From: Plasmodium coatneyi
Lineage: Eukaryota; Apicomplexa; Aconoidasida; Haemosporida; Plasmodiidae
Assembly: GCF_001680005.1 (NCBI RefSeq)
Contig: NC_033564.1
Span: forward strand, 1,178,001-1,242,000
Direction of reading: 5' to 3'
DNA length: 64,000 nucleotides
Shown: positions 54,930 through 64,000 of the stretch, piece by piece
Layout of the letters: each line of letters starts with the position of its first letter
How positions within the stretch are numbered: the first letter of the stretch is position 1
Position numbers and translations under genes: made by a program
The notes under the pieces: model-generated
Told to the model about the DNA's origin: nothing
Database searches by the model: none
The model's input: the letters and a program-made list of their open reading frames with translations, nothing else

Positions 54930-56567
54930 ATGAAGGCCGAAGTGTGCTTCTTCCTCTTGGCACTTATCCTGAGGGGGGAGCACATCCGAGCTGTATACAT
55001 GCAGAGGAAGCCCAACAAAGTCCTATTTCTGAATTACGCGTCCGCAAAGAATGGTGCAAGCGCTTGGAGTGTGACCGTCGACGGGAAAAAAGGGGATGCA
55101 CACCAGAGGACGATGAAGGCCCATGTGGTGGGGTCAAAAAAGGTGGACGAGCCAGTGGTGAAGACATTTCAACTCGACGAGAGGAACACTAGGGTAGGAC
55201 CCTATAGTAAAAAAGAAAACAATGTAGACGTTGCAGGAGCCAAGGAATGCCTCCCCAATTGGGACAACCAAGCCAAGTACAATGTTTACCTGCCAGACAA
55301 CAACCTGGAGGATTACCTCGCCGACGTGAAGATCAGCAAAGACGAAATAACCATGCTCTATGAGGATATGCATCTGGGAAGGATGTTTGAAAATCTGGTT
55401 GCAAAACTGTACTATAGTAAAAGGATAAACGGGTTCGTGCATCTGTACAATGGACAAGAAGCCATCAGTTCAGGAATTATAAAAAATTTGCTACCCTCTG
55501 ATTTTGTCACCAGCACGTATAGAGACCATGTGCATGCCATTAGCAAAAATGTTCCTCCAAGGAAGGTGCTTAATGAGTTGTATGGGAATTACTATGGAAG
55601 CACTAACAGAGGCAAAGGTGGATCTATGCATATTTACAGTAAAAGTGAAAACTTCATTGGGGGGTTCGGCTTCATCGGAGAACAGATTCCCATCGCCGTC
55701 GGTTTGGCCTACAGCATTTTGTACAAGCGGGAGTTCCCCCTGAGGGGGAATGTTTCACCAAATGGGGGTGTTTCACCAAGTAGTATTTCCTCACCACGTG
55801 AAGATACCAACGTGGTGGTCTGCTTCCTCGGTGACGGGACGGCCAACATCGGACAGTTCTTCGAGTCACTAAACCTAGCGGCCACGTATAACCTTCCAAT
55901 CCTGTTCGTCATAGAAAACAACAACTGGGCGATAGGAATGGAGGGTTCAAGGAGCTCCACAGATGATCTGCAAAACAACTACGCTAAAGGAAGGGCATTC
56001 AAAATAGACACATACAAAGTGGATGGAAACGATGCCATAGGAATATACAAATTAGCAAAAAAAAAGATCAACCAAATGAGAAGGAGAGAATGTGGACCCG
56101 TACTCATCGAAGCAATCACCTACCGTGCGAAAGGACACTCCCTTGCAGATCCAGACGAATTGCGCATACAGGAAGAAAAAGCATCATGGAGGAAGAGAGA
56201 TCCAATTGTACATTTGGCTAGCTACATGAAAAAAAAAAATATCGTTGACGAATCATTTTTTGAAGAAATTAAAAAAAAAACGAAAAATATTTTGTTGGAA
56301 GCTGAAATGGACGCTGAGCAGAACCAGAAGAAGAGCCAAAGCGTTAACATCCCCCAACTGTTGCGGGAAAATATTTACGCCCCTTCCGAGAGGGTACCTA
56401 TCAAGGATGATTACAACCAGTATGCGAAATATGACCACCTCAGTGATTCGGACCTGGGTGAGTATTACGAGGCACTTCGAAAAGAGGTGGACAGAAAGCT
56501 GCACAACAGAAAGCCGGACCCCTCTGAGCACTTTGCGCGCAAGGACCTCCCCCTGGTCATCGACTAG
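54930..56567 (+). CDS. Pyruvate dehydrogenase E1 component, alpha subunit (apicoplast)
   Basis: A single exon of 545 residues. The first ~20 residues are a signal peptide (MKAEVCFFLLALIL) followed by a basic transit-peptide-like stretch, the bipartite leader of apicoplast proteins; Plasmodium PDH is known to be in the apicoplast, supplying acetyl-CoA for type II fatty acid synthesis. The catalytic core includes TSTYRDH (~195-200), RGKGGSMH and the thiamine-diphosphate motif GDGTANIGQFFESLNL to ENNN (301-331), then YRAKGHSLADPDELR. An insert of about 25 residues rich in Ser/Pro/Gly (residues ~270-293) separates the GIxQIPxAVGLAY helix from the GDG strand. A ~110-residue linker follows the leader. 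The beta subunit and E2 are not in the window. Confidence 0.95.
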   Translation: MKAEVCFFLLALILRGEHIRAVYMQRKPNKVLFLNYASAKNGASAWSVTVDGKKGDAHQRTMKAHVVGSKKVDEPVVKTFQLDERNTRVGPYSKKENNVDVAGAKECLPNWDNQAKYNVYLPDNNLEDYLADVKISKDEITMLYEDMHLGRMFENLVAKLYYSKRINGFVHLYNGQEAISSGIIKNLLPSDFVTSTYRDHVHAISKNVPPRKVLNELYGNYYGSTNRGKGGSMHIYSKSENFIGGFGFIGEQIPIAVGLAYSILYKREFPLRGNVSPNGGVSPSSISSPREDTNVVVCFLGDGTANIGQFFESLNLAATYNLPILFVIENNNWAIGMEGSRSSTDDLQNNYAKGRAFKIDTYKVDGNDAIGIYKLAKKKINQMRRRECGPVLIEAITYRAKGHSLADPDELRIQEEKASWRKRDPIVHLASYMKKKNIVDESFFEEIKKKTKNILLEAEMDAEQNQKKSQSVNIPQLLRENIYAPSERVPIKDDYNQYAKYDHLSDSDLGEYYEALRKEVDRKLHNRKPDPSEHFARKDLPLVID

Positions 56568-57781
56568 TGCAAGCTGTAGAATCGCTATAGCGGTGTGCAG
56601 ACGTGGCTTCCCATGGAATAATTTCCAACCCGTCTGCACCTTCAGTACGTGTTATCCCAGGAGTAGTAACCCACACAGAAGTGAATCCCGACAAGTGAAT
56701 TATTCATTCCTTCCATGGACAATACGTTCTGATGCCACCATGTCATTATTACATTATGTCATTAATTATATCACTTGCACGTTTTTATTTTATTTTTTTT
56801 TTTATTTTATTTTTTCCTTGCCAGATCAGGAGGTAGAAAAAAAAAAAAAAATGCAATCAAAAGGCAGACCTCTTCACGTGGTAAAGGGAAAAAATTAAAA
56901 ACATCAACTCTGATGTGGACTCTGCTTCTCCTGGTTGAATAAATAGCGTTTGAATTGGAATTATGGCCAAATGAAGGGTAAAAAAAAAAAAAAAAAAAAA
57001 AAAGAAGAAGCCAAACGTAGCGGTGGTTAAGCGGCAGGACGGGGAGCAACCACCAAACGGGTAAATAAATGTGTATCTCTACGCACCGCTTAACGATAGG
57101 AGCATCAATTCACACTGAGCGGCACGAAACATTGCCATCAACATTGCCATAAAATAGACTGTGCAAAAATTAAGAGGAATAAAAAATGGCAGAGACTGGA
57201 AATGTCCACCGGTAAAGAGAGAGAGCAAATGGATTTATTACCCACTACTACTCCCTCCCCTATTTCGCATTCATTAGTGCAGATCCGTGGGGGGAAAGTT
57301 CATTACCTCATCTGACAATGACCCCAATGCTTCTCATCTGTCCGTGCAAAGTACCTGTCCCCTCAACACACTAGACGGTTCGCACCATTCTACATTTCTA
57401 CGTTTATCCAAAAAAGAGGGGATCTCTCGTAAGGGTGTACCTCTCTCTTGCATGGAAAAAGAATTATGGGTTTTCCCTCCCGGGAAAAATGAATAAGAAA
57501 AGTGATCTCGCCAAAAAGAACTCCATAAATGAAGGTTCCAAAAATACGGTCTCCATAAAAGGGCCATCCTCTAAATTGGACTCTTGCACAAACGTGTGAA
57601 TTTGCTACGCGTCTTCCACGGCTTCCACTCTTGAGTTCGCTCGCATCTCATTTGGTAACTCTCTTAACGGTATTGCTAGGGCGTGGTAACGGGTGAATAT
57701 CTGTGAAGGCATTTCTAGGAGGGTAGTTCTGCATTGTGTGTGGTAATTACGGCCACGTTGGGTGCGCCATATGTTGCTTCA
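56568..57781. other. Convergent 3' intergenic region, PDH E1 alpha and ethanolamine kinase
   Basis: About 1.2 kb with A/T tracts (56782-56820, 56979-57003). Short frames only; none is protein-like. Confidence 0.6.
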
Positions 57782-59131
57782 TTACTCCTCCTTTTTGGAC
57801 ACCTTGGATCTGAAAATGGGCAGACAGGATGCAGTAAGGCGAGTCATGCCGTAGTTCATGAAGTCAAAGTCAATGGACGAGTGCATGCCTTGGAGGAGGG
57901 ACCACAGACCCCAGTTGATATGCGAGCAGACGTAAAACGGTTGTACTTCCTTAATCAGCTGATTAATTAATTCCTCATCCTCTGTTCCTAGGTAATGTTT
58001 TATAAAATAATACTCCTCCTCCTTGGATGGAATTAAGTCCCATTCGCAGTTAAACCCAGCGTATTCGTTAAAATGGTTGGCTATGTCATAGGCACGCTCC
58101 ATGGGGCAGGAGTACTCGAAGTCGATGAAGGAGATATTTTCCCCGTCGTTCGCAGGGGTGGTAACACCATCATTGTTCCCGTTGTAAGGATCACCAAGCG
58201 AGTCAACCGTTTCCACCGTGTTGATTATGTTGGAGGAAAGCAAATCACAGTGGCAAAGTACAATGGGTGAGTTTTCCGCTTTGCATAGCTTCTCCACCTC
58301 AATTATGCTATCCCGCAGCATGTCAAAGTCGATAAGTTTTAAAATATTAGCCTTAGAATCGAAGGAACAACTTTTCTTCCGTTCTTCATTCAGCAAATTA
58401 AAGTACTTCCAGATGGTGTTCCACAAGAAGGATGGTCTCGTTCCAGGGACGTTCTGCGTTACCTGCAGCTCCTTATACAAACTATCGTTCAGGTTAATGT
58501 CATGTAAAAGCTTGAGATTCCTTGCAATGAGTTTCTGAAAATTTGGACTTTTTATGTCCTCCCTGGATAAGGCATAGCCATCCATGAATTCTTCAATTCT
58601 CCCGTTTGGAAAGAAGACATATATTTTTTTGGATATATTTTTATCGTACAAAATGCAGGAGATTTTCTTTTCCCTCTCCCTGTTAATAATTATATCCGTT
58701 TTTGGTCCGTAGAGTCTTATCAGGTATTGACTTTGCGTCGAGGTGTCTTTCACTTTCACTAGGATGTTTGTAATTCCACCGTTGATCATCTGAAAGTTTA
58801 GGGAATCCATTTGGTCTGCATTTATTAGATCCTTCCCATAGTGCAGCATGACGTACTTGCAGTAAATGTATAAGGTGTCTTCATTTTCAAAAACATTACT
58901 CACGTACTTTTTTAGAATCTCCTTTACTTTGGTGTTTTTGTCTTCTCCTTCCTGGATTCTAAGGTTACCCTCCGTAATTGGGTAGACACCCTGTTTATTC
59001 CTCGTCTCTGTGATTTGCGAATTCACCGACCCTGCGCTACTTTTCCTCCTCAGGGGGTAGGGCGAGGTGCTCTCCACCACGCTGTTCGATTTCTTCCCCT
59101 CCTCCGTTCGTCTCTTCTTCTGCTCTTCCAT
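57782..59131 (-). CDS. Ethanolamine kinase (choline/ethanolamine kinase family)
   Basis: A single exon of 449 residues. It phosphorylates ethanolamine with ATP, the first step of CDP-ethanolamine synthesis of phosphatidylethanolamine. The N-terminal ~65 residues are low complexity. The kinase fold starts near VFENEDTLYIYCKYVMLHYG, with a nucleotide-binding loop in INGGITNILVKV, the Brenner motif CHCDLLSSNIIN (residues 293-304, catalytic Asp 296) and the metal-binding ISFIDFEYS (Asp 337). DLL and NII around the catalytic loop fit ethanolamine rather than choline kinases, which usually have DxQExN. A ~25-residue Asn/Gly-rich insert sits between the two motifs. The choice between ethanolamine and choline kinase rests on these residues and on recalled resemblance to the P. 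vivax ethanolamine kinase. Confidence 0.88.
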   Translation of the reverse strand: MEEQKKRRTEEGKKSNSVVESTSPYPLRRKSSAGSVNSQITETRNKQGVYPITEGNLRIQEGEDKNTKVKEILKKYVSNVFENEDTLYIYCKYVMLHYGKDLINADQMDSLNFQMINGGITNILVKVKDTSTQSQYLIRLYGPKTDIIINREREKKISCILYDKNISKKIYVFFPNGRIEEFMDGYALSREDIKSPNFQKLIARNLKLLHDINLNDSLYKELQVTQNVPGTRPSFLWNTIWKYFNLLNEERKKSCSFDSKANILKLIDFDMLRDSIIEVEKLCKAENSPIVLCHCDLLSSNIINTVETVDSLGDPYNGNNDGVTTPANDGENISFIDFEYSCPMERAYDIANHFNEYAGFNCEWDLIPSKEEEYYFIKHYLGTEDEELINQLIKEVQPFYVCSHINWGLWSLLQGMHSSIDFDFMNYGMTRLTASCLPIFRSKVSKKEE

Positions 59132-60868
59132 AGGAGGGGGGAAAATGCGCTTATTACGTCAGCTTGTGGGTTGAGTGTCTACGTCTGTTTCTTCCTCTCG
59201 GGATGGGGTAACGCCACGGAGACTACCACGAGTTAAATTAGCCTTCCCTCTGCAATGGCAAATAGGCAAGCCTCCTAACGAAGACAGATGCGAAGTAAAT
59301 TCCCAAGTGGAGATATACTCACGAGGGGCAATCGAAATGGGCCTCTACCTTTATGTTTAAATAAACGTATTTGGAATATGTTAATGTCCCTTCCTCCTTT
59401 TGGTTCAGTGACGAAGAGATGATCGTCCTTTTTTTTCTACTTCACTGATCGGGCTGCTCTCAACTTGTATTTTAAAATATACACATGTATGCATGTGCGT
59501 GTAGATCCTCGTACACACCTGCGTAGACGCCTGTTGTGCTTTTGCACAGTGCCCGTGCGAAGGACGACTTACGTACGTACATTGGCGCTCCGCACGGGAG
59601 GAGTTGCCAAATCTTCGCAGGAACGATTCGGCCGTCACAGTTGAAGAGGATAAACGTGCAGGGGGAGCAAATTAGCAGACTGCTAAACAACTAAACAAAA
59701 GGACGAAAAACAAAAGAATAAAAAGTAAAGACTAAAGGAAATAAAAGGATTAAAACAAAAAGAAAAAACAAATCAATGGGAGTGCGAGCATATACATATC
59801 AGCCTACATAAACGTGCCGCATACTGTTGCATACACAGTTGTGATTTTTTTTTTTATGGAGATCGAAAGGATTCACCTGCAGCACCTTCCGTAGGCAGTG
59901 GTATTTACTCGGCGGGCCTTAACTCTTATTGGGTTAAGTAGTGGTACTATATAGCACATGAATAATCACACGTGGAGGGGGTGTACGAACGTACCATCAT
60001 ATGTGCATTCGTTCGGGCATGGGTGGATCGCAGCCACAGGCTTTCCCTTTGTGTTGGTCAAAATAACGTCGGAAAAAAAATTCACACATATAAAATAGGA
60101 TGCATACAAGTACACAGCGGGGAATAGCAGCCGAGAATTGGTAAGCGCCTAACTGGGGAAACCGCTCTTCGCGCACGTACACACGGATACACGCAGAGAT
60201 AACGGTCAGCACCCACAGGCGCGTATGGAGCGTCGAGTCGATTTTTGCGCGCAGCGCCAAATTGGCATCAACCGTTGGTGAGGTGGCCACTCAGGAAGTT
60301 GCTAACTCAGAGGAGAAAAACTGAACAAAGTGGAAGTCCGCTAATTTGAACTCAACACATGAACAACTCGGACGCTTGCTAAAGGCTAATTCGCCACGGA
60401 GATTGGCAGTGAAATGGCTGTTTGCGATTTTCAGAGTTTATGTCGTTGTGTTCGTTCGTTAACTGGCGGTTTTCCTGTTCGTGGCTGGGGTCAGGTCAGT
60501 GCGTTAACTTAACAGAGCAATCAACAACTTTCCTTCCAATACCTATAGGTAATTTTCTTTCTTTTCGTCCTTACTGTTTTTATTTATTTATTTTTCATAC
60601 GCAGTTAAACATACGTTTGTTTATGCTCTCCCATATGCACATACAATTATGCACTGCACATAGGGATGTGTAATGAAGGCAAGGATGGGGGGGGTGATAA
60701 ATTAAACGAAAGTGCTGGGATGAAAAAATATATATATATATATATATATATAACTTATTTTCTTCACTGTGTATTTTTCGATTTTGTGGGTGTGGCGTCG
60801 AACGGGGCATTTTTTTTTTTTTTTTTTTGTTGTGGAATGAAAAAAAAAAAAAAAAAAAAAATTGGAAA
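59132..60868. other. Intergenic region upstream of ethanolamine kinase
   Basis: About 1.7 kb, including the kinase promoter. A (TA)n microsatellite lies at 60728-60752 and homopolymers follow. No gene is supported. Confidence 0.55.
60728..60752. repeat. (AT)12 microsatellite
   Basis: Uninterrupted AT dinucleotides between A6 and AACTTATTT. Confidence 0.95.
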
Positions 60869-61240
60869 ATGAGAGAAAAAATTGTACCGCCAGTCGTGTT
60901 GTTGTTCTTTGCTTTTTTTTTGTTTCAAATTTGTTGCTATGTTTTGATACACTTTGCTAAATTTGCTTGTTTTTGCGAATTTACTAGGGTGTGGAGGGGA
61001 AACGAAACAAAAGAACTGAATTGTGTATACCCCTATGGGGACTACACACGGTCAAAATGTCGCTATGGAAGAAGGGGGAAGCACCTGTTACAGGGACGGC
61101 CGAAAGAGACCAATAAATTAGAGAAACAGCAAAATGGCGCAACACATATTCGAACTGCGAAGGGAATAATAAAGTGTGGAAACGGATTCAACACACTGGA
61201 GGCGAATACTTTAACTGAAATTACACAAAATCTGATTTAA
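60869..61240 (+). CDS. Possible small secretory protein, unknown
   Basis: A frame of 123 residues starting MREKIVPPVVLLFFAFFLFQ, a good signal-peptide candidate, followed by a Cys/Phe-rich stretch and a basic hydrophilic remainder (RSKCRYGRRGKHLLQGRPKE). The leader plus basic follow-on could be an apicoplast targeting sequence. A same-frame segment at 61320-61498 (DVPKYALTSKREYTWGND) is protein-like but separated by stops; an intron between the two is possible. No family is recognised, and the poly(A) just before the ATG makes the start uncertain. Confidence 0.4.
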   Translation: MREKIVPPVVLLFFAFFLFQICCYVLIHFAKFACFCEFTRVWRGNETKELNCVYPYGDYTRSKCRYGRRGKHLLQGRPKETNKLEKQQNGATHIRTAKGIIKCGNGFNTLEANTLTEITQNLI

Positions 61241-62914
61241 TTTTTGTGAAGCGTCAATCGGTAATGTTTGCCAAAATTGCCACGCGCGAATATTAAAATG
61301 TCCATAAAAAAAAAAAAAAAAAATGCCAATTGCGGGTACAGCCTAGGGACGACGGACGGCGCAGGCTTCCAACCGAGGCGCGATTTACTTAAAAACGTGT
61401 GCCGCAGGTCGGACGTGCCGAAGTATGCACTGACCAGCAAGCGGGAGTACACATGGGGGAATGATGCTCGTCCTGGGTGCGGTTTGGATATCATTTGAAT
61501 ATTAGGGCGAGTGCATCTAGGGGGAGCAAAACGAATATGCTTTCTTATGGTATGTGTGTGTGTATGCATGTACATATATGATCATCTCTTTTTGTAACCA
61601 TTTAAATGCTCTTTTACCAGGATAAGGTGTGTTTTCATCCCTACATCCACGCATTAGGTTAGCGAATTATCGGTGTGCATGCAGGAACAGATGCGCTCTC
61701 GTGCCGCGTGCATTTGCATGTTATTCTGTTTGCACGAGGTAGATGCACCACCCAGTTCCATCTGTTATAGCGCAGGAACGAAGGTAGATATACGTACTGC
61801 AGATTGTAAGGTTTACTTTTTTCTTTTTTTTCAAATGAAAAGGAAATGTTGGACGGACCGCGAGAAAAATAAGATCACACCTCTTTGCTTCTCGCCCCCG
61901 TTTGTTGGGTTTAGTTAAGAAAGGGGTGCAAATGGAGATGGGCACTTGTTCGCAAACGGGGAAGAATTAAAGAGAGCCTTAAGCTGGCGTACAGGTTCAT
62001 GTTGGCTGCTATGCTGTGCCCTGTTGTTCCCCTTTTTTCTGCTTCTTCACCCCCTTGGTCATTTTAAAAGCGTTCATTTGGGTTTATTTGAGGAAAGTTT
62101 TTTAGGTACACAGAACAGTTAAATAAACATTGTAAAACGGTTATATAGGCGTTTCTGCCCTTTACACTTTTTTTTTTTTTTGGACCTTTTCAAGGTAGGT
62201 CACCTTTCACCTGTGGGAATGAATTCACACCCTTCGAATTTTACCCTAGCAGGCTGCTTTGCTGAACCTTATATTCTTGCGTGTTTTTAAGTCCCTTCCG
62301 TTTTGGAGGTGAAACATGCAAACATTTTGCTTTTGCGGTGAAGTGCCGCCCTGTCCGTTTGCGCATGCCCACAGGTGTAAATTTGTGGTGAACAAGCACA
62401 TACATATATGATCTCACATACGTCTGCTATGTCGATAATCACGAAATGTACGCCTGGAGAATATGCATGTCAATTTAGTGTGGGTTCGTCACTGCTTCCT
62501 TTTCTGAATGTTTTTTCTTTTTTTTCCAATTTAAATCCTGTCATCCTTGTACGCATATATTTTTCCGTCCGAAGGATAGAGCAAATATCCAAACGGAAAT
62601 ATATGTATATGTACAAAGGGGAGGTAAAATTTTGGCCGTACTCTTTTTTTTTTTTTTTTTTTTTCCCCTTTTCCTCCCCCTCTTTGTCTTTACCCATTTG
62701 TCGCTTCTGAAGTTCTCAAAGTGGTGTTCTACATTGCGTGAACTCGCTTATGTTCCGTACAGATGGGGAAGTGCTTAAGGGGGTGGATGGGCATACTTTG
62801 TTTCCCTGTTGTTATGCCCACAGGCCAGGGTGGCATCACCCAAAAACGCTTCCACGTACATGTGTGCTGCTTCACCCATAAGTCATTTCTATATATGATA
62901 ACGTGCGCGTGTGG
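61241..62914. other. Intergenic region
   Basis: Contains the GC-richer open segment 61320-61498 noted above. The rest is T-rich with short meaningless frames (poly(T) at 62169 and 62644). No RNA gene is recognised. Confidence 0.5.
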
Positions 62915-64000
62915 TTAACTGCCGCACCGTCGGTTCATCTCGTTAATATCCTCTTCCCGTTTTGTTTCACTCTGTGCCAAGAGCAGTTTAGTGTTCATTA
63001 GTTCCTGCACAAGGTTGGCAATTTTTTCTTCGTACTTTTCCACGTCGCCAGAGGACAAATTATCATTTGAGTCATTTCCCTTATGCGTTGCGCGCTCTTT
63101 GTTTTGTCCCCCGTCGGGAAATGGGGGAAGAAGTGAAATGATGTTTCCCCCGTGGGAGTGGGAATGGGCCTGTTCAGTTGTGTTTGCATCCCCATGGTTG
63201 CTCACCTTTTTGTGGCAACCACTGACCATTGTACCGGTTAATTCTTTAATAACGAGCTGCACGTTTTGCATGTCCTCCACCAACTTGTGAATCGTGCCTA
63301 ACTCGTTCATCGTACCTAACCCATTCATGGTGCCTAATTCATTCGTTGTTTTATTTTCCTCACTTGAGGTTTTTTTCATTTTCGAATGAATAATTGTCCT
63401 TTCGTTGTTGTGCAAATCTGCGTGACCGTCATGTGGTGTTGTTACCCCTTCTCCATTTAACTTTGTTTTTAAAAGGCAGTCATGTTGCGATGAAAATTGT
63501 GCCTTCTGTAATTGATTGGCTAGTCTATTCGGTACGACGTTGCTGCCAAGGTTGGTATCCCGTGTGTCTATGCCTTCTCTCCAGTTACAATCTAACCCTT
63601 GGGAGGAGATCGCACCGACTGGATACGGAAGATTTTCCACTTCACCTCCTTTGGGAGGACCTCTCCCATTTACCAAGCGAAACAAAAAATTTTCTTCTTC
63701 CCGTATGGCGTACGAGTGAGGGCATGCAACATTGGTGGTATATCCGATGGGGAACTCCATACGTCCCAGATGTGTGCTCATTTGATCAGTTCCGTCTACC
63801 CCGTTTTTTTGTACCATGTGATGGTAGTTTCTGCCCCCCGAGGAGGGGAGGAGCCCCTTTGTATGCACCTCTTCCCTTCTTCGCGAAACGATACAACCAT
63901 CATATGGATGACGCAACGGAGTGGCGTAACTTCCCACGCGGTGGTAGTCGTCCCATTCGTGAGTCGTTTGTGCACTGATGAGGAGGAGTAACTGTCGAAG
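62915..64000 (-). CDS. Unknown Plasmodium protein, C-terminal part (5' end outside the window)
   Basis: The frame is open from the right edge of the window to a stop at 62915, so at least 361 residues are present and the start lies beyond 64000; the apparent internal start near 63937 is GTG and not a real start. The sequence is hydrophilic, rich in Asn, Gly, His, Ser and Thr. There is a short repeat of NELGTMNGLGTMNELGTIH (about 63285-63345), a His/Gly-rich stretch (HSHSHGG), and a C-terminal coiled-coil-like segment, DVEKYEEKIANLVQELMNTK. No family is recognised. Confidence 0.65.
   Translation of the reverse strand, partial: LRQLLLLISAQTTHEWDDYHRVGSYATPLRHPYDGCIVSRRREEVHTKGLLPSSGGRNYHHMVQKNGVDGTDQMSTHLGRMEFPIGYTTNVACPHSYAIREEENFLFRLVNGRGPPKGGEVENLPYPVGAISSQGLDCNWREGIDTRDTNLGSNVVPNRLANQLQKAQFSSQHDCLLKTKLNGEGVTTPHDGHADLHNNERTIIHSKMKKTSSEENKTTNELGTMNGLGTMNELGTIHKLVEDMQNVQLVIKELTGTMVSGCHKKVSNHGDANTTEQAHSHSHGGNIISLLPPFPDGGQNKERATHKGNDSNDNLSSGDVEKYEEKIANLVQELMNTKLLLAQSETKREEDINEMNRRCGS

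Overview
The window comes from the nuclear genome of a malaria parasite of the simian SICAvar-bearing lineage, Plasmodium knowlesi or P. coatneyi; the sequence alone does not separate the two. The reasons are two multi-exon SICAvar surface-antigen genes with cysteine-rich exons, a juxtamembrane/transmembrane exon and the characteristic cytoplasmic tail exon, introns packed with telomere-like and TTTCGCATTTTAGGG repeats, AT-rich homopolymer-laden intergenic DNA, and a run of recognisable Plasmodium housekeeping genes with short GT-AG introns.

Region 1-17.4 kb is an antigen cluster: two SICAvar genes head to tail on the plus strand. Gene A (1-7680) may begin upstream of the window; gene B (9642-16230) is complete with nine phase-consistent exons. 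A conserved ~480-bp element follows each gene (8090-8588 and 16870-17353). The SICAvar introns hold long inverted repeats, a 60-bp perfect palindrome arm pair, tandem telomere-like repeats and small C-GAA-G hairpins.

Region 17.6-64 kb is core chromosome. In order: an exostosin-like secretory membrane protein with seven tandem repeats and an apparent frameshift in a G homopolymer (minus); a RAP-domain protein (plus); mitochondrial ribosomal protein mL54 (plus, two exons); SMC5 (plus); a doubtful small gene (minus); SNU13/15.5K (plus, three exons); ERO1 (plus, five exons); a FAN-like BEACH/WD40 protein (minus); a UBA-UAS thioredoxin-fold protein (minus, four exons); an acidic protein of unknown function (plus, three exons); LSM1 (minus, three exons); apicoplast pyruvate dehydrogenase E1 alpha (plus); ethanolamine kinase (minus); a doubtful small secretory protein (plus); and the 3' part of an unknown coiled-coil protein running off the window (minus). 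These core genes are functionally unrelated (RNA processing and decay, ER oxidative folding, phospholipid synthesis, apicoplast acetyl-CoA, chromosome maintenance), as usual for Plasmodium.

The most striking observation is in the exon that carries the juxtamembrane stalk of each SICAvar. Gene B encodes a stretch (15300-15365) that matches, as I recall it, a segment of mammalian tropoelastin, including the 12-mer PGAGIPVVPGAG. The same exon of gene A encodes seven consecutive collagen-like Gly-X-Y triplets (6228-6290). This would be host extracellular-matrix mimicry or ligand display by a variant antigen. Other points for follow-up are the altered Walker A motif of SMC5 and the conserved SICAvar 3' hairpin with G-U-compatible changes.
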